Of a stretch of 64,000 bases of DNA, positions 1 to 11,104 are shown in pieces. The DNA is from Musa acuminata AAA Group. Its lineage: Eukaryota > Streptophyta > Magnoliopsida > Zingiberales > Musaceae. Location of the stretch: positions 41,779,001 through 41,843,000 of the forward strand of contig NC_088355.1 of NCBI RefSeq assembly GCF_036884655.1. Reading direction: 5' to 3'. A model generated the notes under the pieces. The model saw only the letters and a list, made by a program, of their open reading frames with translations, was not told where the DNA came from and made no database searches. The position numbers were made by a program, and so were the translations under genes. Numbering within the stretch: position 1 is the stretch's first letter; the number at the start of each line of letters is the position of its first letter.

Positions 1-9
1 AGTACAGAC

Positions 10-3000
10 CTTAATTTCAACATCATCCAAGATGATGCAACTGATGAGCCTCACACCAGCTCCAATACGAGCATTTGCAGAAATGGAGACATTAGGACCA
101 ATCTGTTCCACCAAACCAGAATTATATCAGTATATAATACTAAGTTATCATATATATCCTTGTTTTATTCACAATTCTAAAAAGATGAATCTTTGGTTGT
201 CTTAGCCAAATATTTTTTATTGGACATATAGAGTTGTCCTTGTAGATTCTTGCTGCCTTTTTTTTTTTTAAAGGCTGCATGATATTTCAATCCTTGCCTC
301 TTTCAACATCATATGAAAATTCTATTGTTAGTCATTGGAGCCAGACTCAAGCATTGTATCTTCTTTATAGACCTCTAAAATATCAATTTCAAGCCTTGGT
401 CATCATCAACCATAATACCAGAGGTCTTAATCATGAACTGACATACCGCCTGAAACGGTATGGTATGGGCAGTATGTATTGGTCTAGGCATGGGCCGATA
501 GACGGACCATCCCTATTTTGGGCAGTCTGGTTAACATAATAAAAATTCAAGAAAGTGGTGGGCCCCTGTCCAACTCAGCATAAAAAAACAAAAGTTCACA
601 AGCCCTTTTCTCGGGTACGATGCTGCTGTGATGCTGCCACTTCGTTCACTGCTGCTTCTGCTTTGACGCTGCTTCTTTTCCTCTTCTTTCTTCTTCTTCC
701 TCCGCCGCTTTTTCTTCTTCCTTCTTCCTCTGTTCCTCCACCACCACTTTCTCTTCATCCTTTTTTTCTTCCTCATCAAAACACTGGTACGCACCGGTGT
801 ACCTTGTGATGGTATACTGGTACGGACTGATAAGTACCGATCCAACAAATTGTCGAAATGGGTTCAGTACCCAAAAAGGCAATCCTTGATTTTAATATTA
901 TAGCACATTGAGAAGTGTAAAACAGTGGAGGACCATAAAGAAAGATAACCTTTGCACTTGGATGTACTTTTGCTGATGGATGAATATAAACATCACCAAT
1001 GATGGTGGGACTTTTACTGCCATTCCCTGTAGCAAGAAGATGTGGAGAAATACAACGATATTGGGCCAGATACAAGGCAGAACATCTCAAAGATATCCTG
1101 AAACATTATATGAATGCAGAAACTGTAAGTAAAAAACAATTCTGAAACAAAAGAAATTTCACATGTTGACGACACTTCCTCACCCTGGGGTCTTGATCTG
1201 TTCCCAAAAGTCAAGCGTCTCATATGTATAGAGTTTCTTCTTTCCAGCAAGAGGAGACAATATATCCTGATCCAGCCTAACATAGTCTGCAGGAAGTGTT
1301 CTGTTTAAAACAAATGTCAGCATATTGAAGAAACATTCATCAAATGACGGATGTTACCTAGATGAAAAGAAACAAATGTCAGCCTACCAAAGCTGAGTTG
1401 CCTAGATGAAAAGAAAACTATAGCTTCCAAGTTGAGTACTGTTGATCGTATGACAGATTGTTGGAACAAATATGATTATTGTAATACTAATTAGTAAGAA
1501 TTCCAAGGCAGTAAAACATGGAAACCCCGTGAAAAGCCTAGGCAGAAGACCTAGGCATAAGATGTCTAGAAACAATTGGTATAGATTTTGTATTCTTTTT
1601 AGTATTCATTGCCCAAACATGTGCCAAATGGCTGGTAAATTCCTAGAGAACATAAGTTTCAGTTCTAACATAGTGAATTTTCAACATAAAATATATTAGG
1701 AACAGTGCTAATCTCCCTTAGTTTCACATTGATCAAACTTCTGAGTTCTGACCACAATCCTAAGACTTGTTAGGTGTTCATTTCCATGAGTCTTTTATGG
1801 GTGTTTTGTTGGGAAATGCCTCTTAAGATAGTAGCATAATATAAGTAGAGGAAGAATCAAACATTGGAACTTTTATAAGAAAGTGAAAACATAAGATATG
1901 ATACTTAAGAACAAGAAGAATTCCATGCATCAGTGCTAAAATCACTTGACAAGCCACTGAAATTATTGTATTCATATACAAACTAGCAAAAGAACTACTT
2001 GTAAATATTCATTGCTTAATAACTAGACTTTCCTCATCCTATTAGTCAAAACTATTTGAAATACTTAAGCAGCTGCTTAAGCAAATAAAAGAATTCGTGA
2101 CCATCTAGGTCCCTCCAAGAGCCTGGTCATCTAGCTCAGGCACCTAGGTCACAACATTGTTCCTAATTGATTATTGATAATGAAACTAGGTATTCCGAAT
2201 CATAATTCTCGCTCGCCAAAATTGTTTATAGGGAAAATTTTTTGCTTCATAACATTATGGTTTATTACTTAATTTTGATCTCAATGATTCCTTTTTTTAC
2301 TTTTAAAATAAAAAACAAACCTCAGCTGGCAAATACCTTTGTGAATCATCTTTTGCTACTGTTCTCTCATAAACATTATGAATGTGTTCAATGTGTTTTT
2401 TCAATTTCACTGAGAGGTATTACTATGTTAATTAATTACAACAGGCTAATCTGATCTAATTAGATGAAGGAATTCAAGATGCAAACTGAATGTAGAAGTC
2501 CAAAAATAGCACTGTTCATACTTTGTTGCTGATTGGAGAGCTTCAAAGCTGTTCATACGGAGCAAGTTAGCTGAAAAAACGAAACGGTCAGAAAGCGAAC
2601 TAAGCATTCTTTTTTATATAAAAATGTAAATCAGAAAACCTACAAGCACAGAATAAACTTAAGGAACTATTACAATATTCTTGTGAGTTAGACAGTCCCA
2701 AGTTGGAATACACGAGCAAACACCAAAAGCTCATCAATTATTCTATTGCAGCAACATCATACAATTTTCCACAATCATAAGGAAAAAGGTCTATTGACTA
2801 CGTAATAGATGTTACTAAAAAAGAACAGCTCTTAATTGGTTGTATGAATAAACAGCCGTCGATTTCTTTCTTTTCTGCTTTGGCCATATTCCATTAAATT
2901 TACGTTCTTCTAAAGCAGTATGTTGAGCAGAGAAAGAAATTGTCAGTCTATTTTCTGTCAATATCAATTTAATTGACACTTGGCGGCATGATGACATCCA

Positions 3001-5890
3001 AGCGGCTTGCACATGTGACCCAGATCTATGTTCTATCTTTGGACACACATGATCCATCTCCCCCAAACAAAATTTTAAGGTAACATGGATTTTTCTTGTT
3101 GATAATAGAAGTATTACAAACTCAGCAACAAGCATAAGTGCATTACCAACGATATGAATGAAATAGTTTATTAGCTAAAGCACTTCCTGATTTCTATATC
3201 TCTGTGTCTTCTTTTTCCCATGAGTTCACCTATTAAGACCTTTAAGCCTATCTGAGGTCTTCCAAAAGTAAATGCTTTTCAATTGCAAGTATCTCTATGA
3301 TTGTAGCCACCAGTCACCATTTGTACAAGACCAAAGTCAATTACTATTTGAACATCAAACCATATTAATGCTCTCTGCTTTCATATGGACCATAATTATA
3401 AGTAAAATAACTGAACACAATATAATGATCAAGTAGCAGATGCTATTCACAAGAAACTAAAGTTTCACTTTTTTTATTTAGTGTTCACATGTAGGAGACC
3501 CATATGGTTTGAGCTCATCATGCTGAACCACTCTACCATCCTTTTTATTTGCCTTTATATATCTTTCTATCTAATAATCACTTTGTGTATTTTCTTTTTC
3601 TGCACCACCAACAGCACTTGAAAAGGAAATACAATGGTTAAAGTAGATCACTTTTTGGAGCTTAATTAAAAAATGAAGCAGGCAGAAGACACTACCAGTC
3701 ATACACTACAGGCTAAAATGACTTGCATTTGCTTTTGTGTAACAGATAAAATTATCTCCAAACACAAGAAGGCCATGCATTACAGAGGAAAATGATCTGT
3801 GTAACATATCTCAATCTATGTTAAAACTTGCACAAAAATAGATTAAACTTCACAAGTAGAAAACTAATTCAATTTCAAGATGTAATAAAATATCCATGAA
3901 TGATAGAAAGGCATTTGTTTTGGATCAAGTTTCATGACATCCACATTGCTAAACAAAATAGACGGTTAACGCTGTGATACAACTATTTCAAAGATACAAA
4001 TAAAACATGGAAAATATCTACCTGTGTCTTTCCTTAGTGTAAAGACACTTTGGATGGCAGGAAAGATATCTGGTGTAAATATGTACACACCACAATTTAT
4101 TCGGTCACTTACCTACAAAGCAGAATATTTATGGTTGTCATACTAACTTGCTAGAAAGACATACCACACTTGGAGATCAGAGAAAATAAAAATGGCATGC
4201 ATAAAACAGAAGAATTAATATGTTGTTGAAATAAAAGAAGAATAAACTGCATACTTACAAAAGTTTCTGGTTTCTCAGTATAGTGGAGCAGCTCATTTGT
4301 AACAGGGTCTGCAACCAACTCACCAAACTGATTGGCTGATTCAGCAGATACCTAGAGAAAAACAAAAACAGAAAACTTTAGCATTGTAGATAATGGCCTA
4401 CCAATAACAATATAACACCGCCTAGAAATAACTAGATTAGTTATGGGCAGAGTTTCAGCACCTTAATTACTAATACTGTTCCTAGCCCACTATATGTTTT
4501 ATGAGCCTCTGCATCCACAAAGCGCAAAATAGACTTTAAAATCAATATACAAGAAAAATAAAACAAGAAGTACTAATTAAAAGATATGTAGTTGAAATCT
4601 TTTAGCATCGTGGAAGCAGTTTTCTTACATGACAACAGGCCAAATGGATATCTAAAAGAATTAATGTCTATATCATCGAACCATAGATTCAAAGATCAAG
4701 CAAATTTCTGAACTTATATGCAGAATAAGTAAACATGAGGTAGCTCGAAAACAGGCAGCGATAGAGAGTTGTGGGCTTTGTCCTACAAGCTACAGAAAGG
4801 AACTTCTTGACAGAAAAGTGTTAGTATAATAAAAAACAACAGGGAGGAATTTCACCTCTGAAGTAAGAGTAGCTAACACTGATGTGTGTGTGAGTGATTG
4901 TGCGCGAGGTAGATAGATAGATACATGATAGTGACAATTAACAATTAAGCTTATAAAACTTTTACCATCCCGGACAATAAAAGATGCAAGAAGTAAAAAA
5001 AAATCAGTATAGAAAGAGCTATATCTGAGGATTACCAAGCATATCTGGCAATGGGAAGCTTGAGCAAACATCACAGTTCAGAAGAACTATATGGGACTGC
5101 GAACAAAAAAGAAACAGGTAAACTAGAAGCACCCGAAAGCCCACATTGAAAACTAACTAATAAAAAAACTAATTTAAGTCTGAGAATAAGACACCATAAC
5201 GACGAACAAAGATTTTCAATCATATAATGAATAGTTGGTTTCAGATATATAAATGAATGGACGAGACAAAGAGATGCCAAACCGGGTCCTCTTCCATGAT
5301 ATAATCTCTAAAGCTGTAAAGCCCTCCCGCTGAACCATGCGGCTTGTCTTCCCTTAGATACCTTAAGCAGATGAAAGAAGTCAGCAAAAGAACGAACACA
5401 CCTATTCATCTTTTAGAAATTCATGTGGGCATCGAGAAGTAACTACCGAACAGGGATTCTGAGCTCAATCGAGATGGCTGACACATAAAGCGCAAACTCC
5501 CTCTCCTCGTAGAATCCAATAAGATAAATTTGCACCAAATTGGGGATCTACGACAAAAAGCAACAAGAGCAAACGGAAGTACTCAGAATTTGGGAACGCA
5601 CGCAGGATGTAGTAGCAAATAAACACGAAACACACTCTTCTGCAAGCCAAGATCGGGTGATGGACCATCGGCTGACCAGCCAAGGGGAACAACGGCTTCG
5701 GAACGTTCAAAGAAAGAGGCCGGAAGCGAGTTCCTGCAGCATAAGATCGTCTTTTCAGCCACAAACCCGTACAATTCACCAAAAACCCCAACCTTTCCAA
5801 CAGACAAAGAACAAAGAGCTCTAAGATCGCACCTTTTGTGGGACCGCCGACCATGATCACCGCCACCACCCTCTCCTCCGAGATTCCCAT
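10..5890 (-). CDS. KJC1: Mannose-1-phosphate guanylyltransferase-like protein (KONJAC/GMPP-alpha type), 3' end outside window
   Basis: Family role: KONJAC proteins are GMPP-alpha-like cytosolic nucleotidyltransferases that stimulate GDP-mannose synthesis by GMPP (VTC1/CYT1), feeding glucomannan and ascorbate pathways. Seen here: 12 exons joining in phase, at 5833-5890, 5636-5733, 5447-5547, 5283-5361, 5036-5096, 4462-4508, 4259-4351, 4022-4112, 2522-2570, 1184-1300, 950-1097 and 10-102, giving 345 residues. The protein starts [20 protein letters not shown], then carries the [14 protein letters not shown] signature, [24 protein letters not shown] and [10 protein letters not shown], followed by the left-handed beta-helix start [16 protein letters not shown] and [16 protein letters not shown]. 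The last ~70 residues of the hexapeptide-repeat domain should lie left of base 1. The start ATG (5888-5890) is chosen because it gives the family N-terminus. The gene is divergent from the GC-rich gene at 6547. All introns I placed are GT-AG. The GMPP-alpha rather than catalytic GMPP assignment is by remembered family sequence. Confidence 0.9.
430..870. repeat. Interspersed repeat with ACCGG/GGTAC motifs and a pyrimidine tract, in the last visible KJC intron
   Basis: Within the intron 103-949 there is a stretch with repeated degenerate motifs such as ACGGTATGGTATGG, GGTACGCACCGGTG and GGTACGGACTG, flanking a CTT/CTC-rich tract at about 655-770. It looks unlike the other introns of the gene. 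A similar style of sequence (CCGATA...GGACCGGTATTTG) occurs at about 52980-53165 in another gene's intron. I infer a dispersed repeat but cannot name the family. Confidence 0.4.
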
Positions 5891-6546
5891 CTCGAATAAA
5901 CGCAAGTCCCAGATACGAAGCAACTCACGGAATCGTTAAGGAGAGGCGAAACCCTAGATATAGAGCAATGCGGGATCGGAACAACGGCGGGGTGTTGGGG
6001 GAGGGAGGAGAGAGCAGAGCGGCGGTGACTGGGGCGTTGAGTGATCCAAGAACGCGCACGACTCGCGTTTCCCTTCGCTTAAGAACGGGAAGACGGGATT
6101 GTTCCGGCGCTAACGTCTCTCTCGTTCTTCGTGTACGTGAAGTAGTGTAAGGTTTTGGGTTTCCAGTCAACGAGTGTCTAAATTAAATGCGTACCGATGA
6201 CTGGAGGAACACTAATCATCGCGCCTGACGTGTACCCTTAGTAGCTACTGAAGATTAACTCTAATAATACACGTTATTAACTTCTAATTCAAGATCGCCT
6301 TATACAATTATCCTAATAAAGCTCCAGAAATGATCAATTTCACATCACTAATAACGTAAATCATGCAAATCTTTAGCCTTTGGATTGTGCCTCAATTACA
6401 TTTGTAATAATATGAGAAGAAACGAACTCGGCTTCTATGACGACCACACGTCCCCTCCCCTGTAGCTAAGTTGGACGTTGTCACCGATATCCCAAGATAA
6501 AGCTTGGACGGCAGCAGCCTCTCACCTCCACAAGCTCAGAGCAGCA
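5891..6546. promoter_or_regulatory. Divergent intergenic region between KJC and the GC-rich gene
   Basis: 656 bp separate the two start codons, which point away from each other. It must hold both 5' UTRs and both promoters. The KJC-proximal part (5940-6150) is GC-rich; the centre (6180-6420) is AT-rich. I see no unambiguous TATA box in either direction. Confidence 0.6.
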
Positions 6547-8136
6547 ATGGACGACGCTTGGTCTTGGCTCGCTACGCTCCCTGAGCCATCGCAATGGCCT
6601 TCCACGCCTCCCTATCTTGCTCTTGCGTCCGCCGACAGCAAGTCCATCTGCCTCGCCGCCGACCGCACCGCCGGCTCCGACGCCGAGGCCCTCCTCACCT
6701 TCTCCATCACATTCTATGGCTTCCACACCTCCAGCCCCTCTCTTACCCTCTGGCTCTCGGACCCCGTCTCCCCTTCCACCCCTCACATCCCTCTCCTCCT
6801 CCAGCTCCTCCGCGAGTCCGTCTCCATCTCTCCCTCTTCTTTCTCCTTGTCCTCGATGAAGCTCGACCAAGAAGCCGTCTCGGGTGCCCTCGGCGAGGAC
6901 GAGCAGGCCCGGGCTTTCCTCTCCCTCGCTCTCCTTCTCCGTCTTTTCTGGCTCTGCGCCACTGAAGCCCCCGCCGAAGCGGGCTTCCTCTTCTTCCGCG
7001 CCCTCGACGCCCCCCTCGAACAAGCCCTCAGTTGCCAGCTCGCCCTGCGCGGCGTCCTCCTCGCGCTGGGGCCGGACGTCGAAGAGAGCTTCATGCGGTC
7101 CGTCGGTTACATGCTCTGTAAGTGGTGTATCCTCCGGGAGCTGCAGGGCAGCGGTTCGAGCCGCCTCCTCCCGCCCGGCTGTTGCCCCTCCTACGCGGCG
7201 GAGAGGCACGGGCTCTGGGTCCTGAGGGGCTTCGCCCCGGTGCCGGCCATGGCCCGAGTCGGCGTCACTGGATCGACCGGTGGCCCGAAACTGGAGGCAA
7301 AAGACTCTGTGCTGCGCTATGCCTTGGCCCATCAGCAGCTGGAAGCCGTGGTCCAGTTAGAGTACAACGTCTGCATGCGTGACCCACGCTTCATCCGGGT
7401 GAGCGTTCGCGTCGACAACATACGGCTCCACGTGGTCCGGCTCCGTTTCGGGCGGCGCAAGGACGGGGAGGACCTCGAGGAGGCAGGGGATGATGAAGAC
7501 GACGTAGTGGGGGAACGACACTTCCCGTCGCGGGCCCGAGTGTGGGTGGGGCCGGAGCTGGGATCGAGCTACGCCACCGGTCCGAGCCTGGGCCGGTCGA
7601 GCGGGAACCCGGAGCGAGAGGCGGAGGCGATGCGGACGGTGAAGGGGCGGTTTGGGGGCGGGAAGACAGCCGGGGTGAAGGCGGCGGCGAGGACGGCGAC
7701 GAGGGCGCGAGCGCGGAGCTGGCGTTGGGAGCAGGAGGCGGAGGGCGGGGCGGGGGTGTTCGAGGGGGTGCTCCACGACGGCGCCACGGGGACGGAGGTG
7801 GCAGCGTGGAGGCCGGTGGTCGGCGCTGGCGGCGGCGGCGGCGGAGGGGACCCGAGGGGCGGGATGAGGCGGAGGTATAGCGGATGGGGAAGGGCGTTCA
7901 GCAAGGCGGGTGGGGTGGTGGTGGCTGGGGACGAGGTGCCGGAGGCGGTGGAGTGGAGGGTGGGGAGGGAGATGGAGGGGAGGGTGGTGAGGTGGAGGCT
8001 CGCGGGTCGGGTGTGGGTGAGTTACTTCGCCAATGACGTGAAGACGGGCTACTTCGAGACGAGGAGCGTGGAATGGAGGGAGGACGTGGACTTGGCTTTA
8101 ATCGCAGGTACAAACGAGCTTCCAGTAATAACATGA
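6547..8136 (+). CDS. Uncharacterised plant protein, intronless, GC-rich
   Basis: A 529-residue uninterrupted ORF. The ATG at 6547 (MDDAWSWLATLPEP) is the first ATG in frame; the upstream part of the frame has no ATG. I do not recognise a named domain. Visible features: a Trp-rich N-terminus, an Ala/Leu-rich helical region (residues ~60-210), a conserved-looking block with CMRDPRFIRVSVRVDN (~residue 275), an acidic stretch (EEAGDDEDD), a Gly-rich linker (~residue 425), and a C-terminal block RRYSGWGRAFSK...VWVSYFANDVKTGYFETRSVEW that looks like an ordered beta-rich domain. There is no signal peptide or clear membrane span. Base composition is far more GC-rich than the flanks, which is common for single-exon monocot genes and explains the long antisense ORFs here. 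Function unknown. Clean codon structure and length make it a real gene. Confidence 0.85.
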   Translation: MDDAWSWLATLPEPSQWPSTPPYLALASADSKSICLAADRTAGSDAEALLTFSITFYGFHTSSPSLTLWLSDPVSPSTPHIPLLLQLLRESVSISPSSFSLSSMKLDQEAVSGALGEDEQARAFLSLALLLRLFWLCATEAPAEAGFLFFRALDAPLEQALSCQLALRGVLLALGPDVEESFMRSVGYMLCKWCILRELQGSGSSRLLPPGCCPSYAAERHGLWVLRGFAPVPAMARVGVTGSTGGPKLEAKDSVLRYALAHQQLEAVVQLEYNVCMRDPRFIRVSVRVDNIRLHVVRLRFGRRKDGEDLEEAGDDEDDVVGERHFPSRARVWVGPELGSSYATGPSLGRSSGNPEREAEAMRTVKGRFGGGKTAGVKAAARTATRARARSWRWEQEAEGGAGVFEGVLHDGATGTEVAAWRPVVGAGGGGGGGDPRGGMRRRYSGWGRAFSKAGGVVVAGDEVPEAVEWRVGREMEGRVVRWRLAGRVWVSYFANDVKTGYFETRSVEWREDVDLALIAGTNELPVIT

Positions 8137-8639
8137 CCGTCGTTCGTATGAAGTCAAAATTATCGCAGTCGTCGTACATTTGTCAGTCAAAATTGTAACC
8201 TCAGTCAAAAAGTATCGAAGTATTAGTCACGTATCTCTTATTGTCGTGGAAAGATGAAGTAAAGTGTCTTATTTCAGGCATGGATCTTCATTTTAGATCC
8301 ATTAATATTGTCATATTATATACGGTATGTATATTCGCAAAAAAAATCTGGCCCTCAATCAAAATCTAATACTTCGCAATCCCCAATTTATATTCAAATA
8401 TTAATTGGTAAGACACTTGCATGTAATTGCTTCGTTTCTTGATATTAGATGTGATAGGGTGTATTCTGCTATCGCTCCCGTGGTCACAGTCACCAAATAT
8501 GTTAGCGCGGACATAGAGCCTCGAGACTGAGATGGAGCGTTGCATAGGATGTGTCATCTCGAACTCGAGAGGACGATCGTCCCTTCCCACATCATTCGGA
8601 GCTACACGAGACAACATCGTACGGTACAAAAGTTACTCC

Positions 8640-9090
8640 GAAAAGCTTGAAACGACGTCACGCAGCATTGTTCCGTGCAAATCGATTAACGTTTACATAG
8701 AGGTATAAGCCGACCGCTTGAGGAGTCAGTCGTTATCATCATATCACGTACAATTGACCCTCGCTCGCAGGTATAAAAGCCTTCTTACTGACATCAGGTA
8801 AAAGGGATTTTTTTTTTCCAAAATACTCCACTTGATACTGACTTAACCTTTGGAAGGATCGAGTCGAAAAATCTCCCTCCCGACCTTGATTTGTGTAGGA
8901 GTCTAACGATAAAGAAGCAAGTCACTTGTCAAGGGAGAAGACCGACCTCGGGAGATAAGGCCAACACTCAACCCAACCCAACATAGACTCCCATCCGACA
9001 TCCAACCGCATCGACGATCTTGTGCATCGGAGGTCATACTGCTAACACCTCGATCACGATTTGAGAGTTCGTTAACAACATGTATCTTTA
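8640..9090 (+). mobile_element. Probable LTR remnant (Ty3/gypsy-like)
   Basis: The segment has the order expected of a plant LTR: a TATA-like GTATAAAAGCC (8771-8781), then an ACTGACTT...TTGGAAGGATCGAG block, then CTCCCTCCCGACCTTGATTTGTGTAGGAG, which resembles R/U5 segments common in monocot gypsy LTRs. No internal domain, primer-binding site or second LTR is visible, so this would be a solo or decayed LTR. Exact ends are not defined. Confidence 0.4.
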
Positions 9091-10149
9091 ACAAAAATAT
9101 GACTTCTAATATAAATAAGACTAGGCTACTTTTCTAAACAACACTGTATATTTTTCAATATGTATTTTTTTAAAAATAATATATATAATTTAAAAATATT
9201 TAAAATATTTTAAATTTTTTTTATCAAATTTTTAATCTATTTTAGACTATTATAATAATTTTTTTTATCTTATTTATAAAATTTTTAATAACATTTATAG
9301 TGTTATTAGTATTTTATTAAGAATAATATAAAAATTATTGAAAAATTGTAAATGATATCATATTATGTCTCTCTAATTGTTATTATTTATAGATCATTAC
9401 AATATCATATTTTTAAATTTGAAGTTAGTTTGATTGAAATTATGAGTTTATTTAAATTATTTACAGTATTTTCGAGTAGATTTTATTGGATCGTTTATTG
9501 TGATAACTAAAATAATATAATAGTCTATTTTTTTTATAATATTATTTTTAAATTATTTTAAAGTATCTATTTGAATCATGATATATCAAATGATTTTTAG
9601 TGTGTTTTAATTTTTGTTTGACTCATTGTTTTCATGCAGAATTTATAATATTTTTTATTATGATGATTAAAATATTATAAAAATAAAAAAATAAATGTTA
9701 GTTCAGACAATTTTAAATAAAAAAATATTATAAAATAAAATAAAATAAAATAAAAATATCGATTGAAAAATACATAAAATATTATATTTTTAAGGAAAAT
9801 CGCCCAATAAAATTCAAGGAACAAAATGCACATTTAGAAAAATCATATTGTCTAATCCTATTTAATTTTAAAGAAAATTCTTTAGTTCTGCCTCATATTC
9901 TCCTATAGCAGTATTAATTAAATCATAATGTCTAGGTAGGATATCCCTTTCTCTTCTTAGTTAAATCAGATTGCGATCTCAAATACTGTATACTGTCGAA
10001 TCCACTCTGCAGCCTTGTGATGCAGCTGCACACCTAATCTTCAGGCTGTATTCATTCCTAGGAAACAAGCATCACATACGCTAAATGTGCTTACATTTCC
10101 CTAACCAGTCAAATTCATCATCGCTTGATACAACTCCTTACACACATCC

Positions 10150-10176
10150 ATTCTCTCTCTCTCTCTCTCTCTCTCT
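10150..10176. repeat. CT microsatellite
   Basis: An uninterrupted run of about 12 CT units. It lies about 650 bp beyond the stop codon of the CLE gene. Confidence 0.85.
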
Positions 10177-10825
10177 GCAACATACACACATCCATCCTGC
10201 AGTTTCTGTCTGGTCCCTTTGCTACTTGTATTCTCGTCTTTTGCCCATTCCCATGCTTGCATGCAAGCATGCATGGTGAAAAGACGAAGAGTGGTTCTCT
10301 GGTCATGCTAGTACCAATCCTACAGTTAAAAGCGGCCCTCAGTCAACCCTCTTTTACGTATCGGAAAGGAAAGGCATGAAAAGAAAGCAAAGTCAGGATT
10401 CCGTGCACTCCCACAGTTTGACTTGCTGCTGCTGCATGGCCTCTCACATAGCACCACCTTTTCCCCTCGTTGTAGGGAAAAGGAGTCGGACAAAAGGAGG
10501 TCGTCGTGGGAAGAATGAACTGCTAAACTCCCCTGATTTGGTATACACCATCGAAGCTACTGAAATCTACAAAGAACTTGAGGTTACTTGGAAGAACAAA
10601 GTTGATTGTCGACCCATTTAGCTGCAATGCAATTGCTACGGGAGTTCCATAGTTCATACCACTAAGTAGATGAGAAATAGAACTTAGAAGATATAACGCC
10701 ATTGATGGTGATGATCTTTTCGAAGTTGAAGGCAAGAAGGAAAACAACAGCAGCAAGAGATTCAAGGAGAAAAAGAGAATACATCAAAAGCCTGCGGTCA
10801 CAAAAGAGAGACATGTAGAAGAGCC

Positions 10826-11104
10826 TCAACGATTGTGGAGAGGGTCAGAGGCGTGGGGAACTCTCCGCTCGCTGCCACGTAGCAAAGCCTTAACGGGGTC
10901 ATCCCGCGGCCGCACCGGAGGCAGACGGAACACCCGTCCAAGCTCCTCCTTCCCACCCCCCGCGGCGCCAGTCGCTTTCTCGCTCTCCTTCCCTCGGGAA
11001 GCCAACAAGAAGGCGAGGAGCACGAGAAGGGAGAAGAAGAAGAGGAGTAAGAGCCGAAGCGTCGGTTTCCGAGCTCGAACTCCTCGAAACACTTCGTCAC
11101 GCAT
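10826..11104 (-). CDS. CLE-family secreted signalling peptide precursor
   Basis: A 92-residue single-exon ORF. Start ATG is at 11102-11104 and stop TGA at 10826-10828. Residues 1-36 form a signal peptide: a basic n-region (RGVRARKPTLR) followed by a long Leu/Phe core (LLLLFFFSLLVLLAFLLA). Residues ~37-79 are a variable, charged linker. Residues 80-91 (RRVPHASDPLHN) match the 12-residue CLE ligand pattern R-x-V-P-x-G-x-D-P-L-H-N, with one residue (Arg92) after the terminal Asn. CLE precursors are secreted, trimmed, and perceived by CLV1/BAM/PXY-type receptor kinases to control meristem and vascular fate. Oddity: position 6 is Ala85, not the usual Gly. An upstream in-frame ATG exists at 11330-11332, but only the downstream start puts the signal peptide at the N-terminus. 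A CT/GA microsatellite lies ~110-135 nt 5' of the start. Which CLE subgroup is uncertain. Confidence 0.82.
   Translation of the reverse strand: MRDEVFRGVRARKPTLRLLLLFFFSLLVLLAFLLASRGKESEKATGAAGGGKEELGRVFRLPPVRPRDDPVKALLRGSERRVPHASDPLHNR

Larger units (their letters stand above)
8137..10825. other. Intergenic region, mostly AT-rich
   Basis: No convincing gene. About 8640-9090 looks like retrotransposon LTR debris (separate entry). 9100-9850 is extremely AT-rich low-complexity DNA, including AAAAT repeats near 9728-9757. 10150-10176 is a CT microsatellite. 10252-10271 is a perfect palindrome. 10376-10620 has an open frame without recognisable content. Confidence 0.6.

Noticed and set aside
6481..7332. 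283-residue open frame antisense to the GC-rich gene
   Set aside because: Shadow of GC-rich codon usage; composition is Glu/Gly/Arg-rich without motifs, while the plus frame is a clean, longer ORF.
10376..10621. 81-residue plus-strand ORF
   Set aside because: No motif; lies beside microsatellite and palindrome sequence without splice or promoter support.
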